Below, piece by piece: positions 6,223 through 7,209 of a DNA stretch of 7,209 bases. The DNA comes from DATEZO01 sp035255485. GTDB taxonomy: Bacteria > Pseudomonadota > Gammaproteobacteria > Burkholderiales > Burkholderiaceae_D. The stretch spans positions 1 through 7,209 of the forward strand of contig DATEZO010000191.1 of NCBI GenBank assembly GCA_035255485.1, given 5' to 3'. Within the stretch, counting starts at the first letter, position 1, and each line of letters opens with the position of its first letter. The notes below the pieces were generated by a model. It had not been told where the DNA came from. It saw only the letters and a program-made list of their open reading frames with translations, and ran no database searches. The translations under genes were made by a program, and so were the position numbers.

Positions 6223-6996
6223 AATGAATTGTTTGTTGGTACTCAAACTAGCCGGAACGGGACCGGACATCGGGATACCATCATCCGCCTATGGCGCGAT
6301 GACGGCAGGAGGAAGGATACCCTGCGTTATCTTGCCGAGGCAGAACCGGATGAAATCCGACAACAACTACCACTCGAACAAGTGCCCATGAAAGGGGCTC
6401 CATAAACATAAAAACAGGCGGATTCTAAGTGCGTTGGCTCTTTTACGTCAAGGAAAACAGTAATCACCTAAAAAATGTGTCGTCAAAAACAAAGAACATT
6501 TAGAACCCACCGCCTTATCGCCCCGAATTCATGGTTAGTACGGTTGGCGCTCTTACAAACGGCGGATTTCGGGAATATGCTACTTCTCTTAGGGTCGGCT
6601 GTTCTCCTTCATCCCGCTCTAGCGGTCGTCTGAAAGGCAGCCGATAGCTGCCGCCTCCTCTAGCGTACCGGCCAGGCACTACCGGCCAAGAGCTGCCATC
6701 AGACGTTTTCGATGACTAGAAATGATTCGGTCACTCGGTACTATGCGCAATGCGATACCCACGTCCTCAGTCTGCTTTTCCTAAAGAAACAATTCTTTAC
6801 TAACTCCTCTTTTTTTTGTGGCTGCGTTCAAATATGAATGCGGCTAATCAAGAGCTGTCTGCAAGGCAATCCATGGAAGTGAGCCTATATTCAAGCGAAA
6901 TGGTGTTTACAATTTTTTTACACTCCACGGCAATTTCTCTACGCTCTTTTTTCTCCGCTTCCATTAAGCTCTGTACCCTGGACTAAGGGGTAGGAC
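6223..6996. other. Intergenic region between porin operon and kinase
   Basis: No believable gene is seen on either strand over this stretch of nearly 800 bases. It should hold the promoter of the minus-strand operon (right of 6222) and that of the plus-strand kinase, but I find no convincing -35/-10 pair for either. It also holds the inverted-repeat cluster at 6595-6705. An AT-rich 7-bp hairpin (6782-6799, loop acaa) has a run of eight or more T from about 6810. The last 200 bases before the kinase are AT-rich, as expected of a promoter region. Confidence 0.6.
6595..6705. repeat. Cluster of overlapping inverted and direct repeats
   Basis: Three perfect inverted repeats overlap: tcggctg 6595-6601 with cagccga 6638-6644; ggcagc 6636-6641 with gctgcc 6647-6652 (5-base loop); and cgtctga 6627-6633 with tcagacg 6699-6705, which encloses the second. 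A 9-bp direct repeat, taccggcca, lies at 6666-6674 and 6680-6688, and agctgcc occurs at 6646-6652 and 6691-6697. It could be a relic of a dispersed intergenic repeat or a structured RNA; I cannot identify it. Confidence 0.45.
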
Positions 6997-7209
6997 ATGA
7001 ACTACGGGGCAAAAACGAAAGCGCAGTCATATGGCGTGGCGGTTGCCGCATGTGTCGCTACCGCCGCTATCGCGTCACTGCTACAGGAGTTTCTCGATTC
7101 GGCCAACATCGTGATGATTTTCCTGCTCACGGTGTTTCTCACTGCGCGCTGGCTCGGGCGCGGACCCGCGGTAATGGCAGCCTTTCTCTGCGTTGCGCTG
7201 TTCGACGTG
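6997..7209 (+). CDS. KdpD-like sensor histidine kinase, N-terminal DUF4118 membrane region (partial at window edge)
   Basis: The frame from ATG 6997 stays open to the right edge (71 residues). It reads like the membrane region of KdpD (DUF4118): a first segment at about 14-30, then SANIVMIFLLTVFLTA 35-50, RWLGRGPAVMAAFLCVALFD 51-70. In KdpD this block follows about 400 residues of cytoplasmic KdpD and USP domains. Here it is at the very N-terminus, so this is either a stand-alone DUF4118 kinase or a truncated relative. The start is firm: AAGGGG (6985-6990) lies 6 bases upstream, and an in-frame TAG at 6991-6993 rules out a longer protein. The kinase domain and any response regulator lie beyond the window, so the kinase function is inferred from family. 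It is transcribed away from the porin operon; no regulatory link can be shown. Confidence 0.82.
   Translation, partial: MNYGAKTKAQSYGVAVAACVATAAIASLLQEFLDSANIVMIFLLTVFLTARWLGRGPAVMAAFLCVALFDV

Noticed and set aside
6059..6391. Plus-strand frame of 110 codons beginning at the porin start
   Set aside because: No SD and no recognisable motif. It covers the hairpin-rich porin leader, which explains the base composition better.
6420..6560. Similar words (gttggctcttttac at 6433 and gttggcgctcttac at 6543) as a repeat
   Set aside because: Only 12 of 14 bases match and the neighbouring shared word ggcggatt is in a different order, so chance is likely.
6782..6820. AT-rich hairpin followed by T-run as a terminator
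   Set aside because: The stem is nearly all A-T, the T-run starts about ten bases after it, and no gene ends upstream on the plus strand.

Overview
The window looks like a chromosomal segment of a betaproteobacterium, most likely Burkholderiales and perhaps Oxalobacteraceae. The guess rests on intermediate GC content, on how the four main proteins read (a CDF metal exporter, an OprB-type porin, a duplicated-permease ABC transporter, a KdpD-like kinase) and on Shine-Dalgarno (SD)-led starts. No rRNA, tRNA or taxonomic marker is present, so the assignment is inference.

Layout. Bases 1-197 (minus) are the start of an IS1182-type transposase that runs off the left edge; the end of that insertion sequence probably lies near base 335. 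A gap to 661 carries a plausible sigma-70 promoter and a Fur-like dyad. A plus-strand CDF cation exporter follows (662-1642). It converges, with a 19-bp gap, on a minus-strand operon read right to left: OprB-family porin (6060-4732), a two-in-one ABC permease (4713-2980) and an ABC ATPase with an extra C-terminal domain (2969-1662). Gaps inside the operon are 18 and 10 bp and every gene has an SD sequence. A gap of about 940 bp separates the porin from the start of a plus-strand KdpD-like (DUF4118) sensor kinase (6997 to the right edge).

How the genes work together. The porin would admit a small solute through the outer membrane. The fused permease and its ATPase would move it across the inner membrane, as in the nitrate/sulfonate/bicarbonate-type (anion) ABC importers. 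No substrate-binding protein is encoded in the window, and the ATPase carries about 150 extra residues that read like a winged-helix regulatory module. The CDF protein is a separate metal-efflux unit.

The most interesting non-coding signal is the porin leader. Read on the minus strand it can form four consecutive hairpins (6222 to 6062). The last one pairs the porin SD sequence, and an upstream hairpin arm is complementary to that same SD. This is the architecture of a translational switch, but I recognise no known riboswitch class in it.
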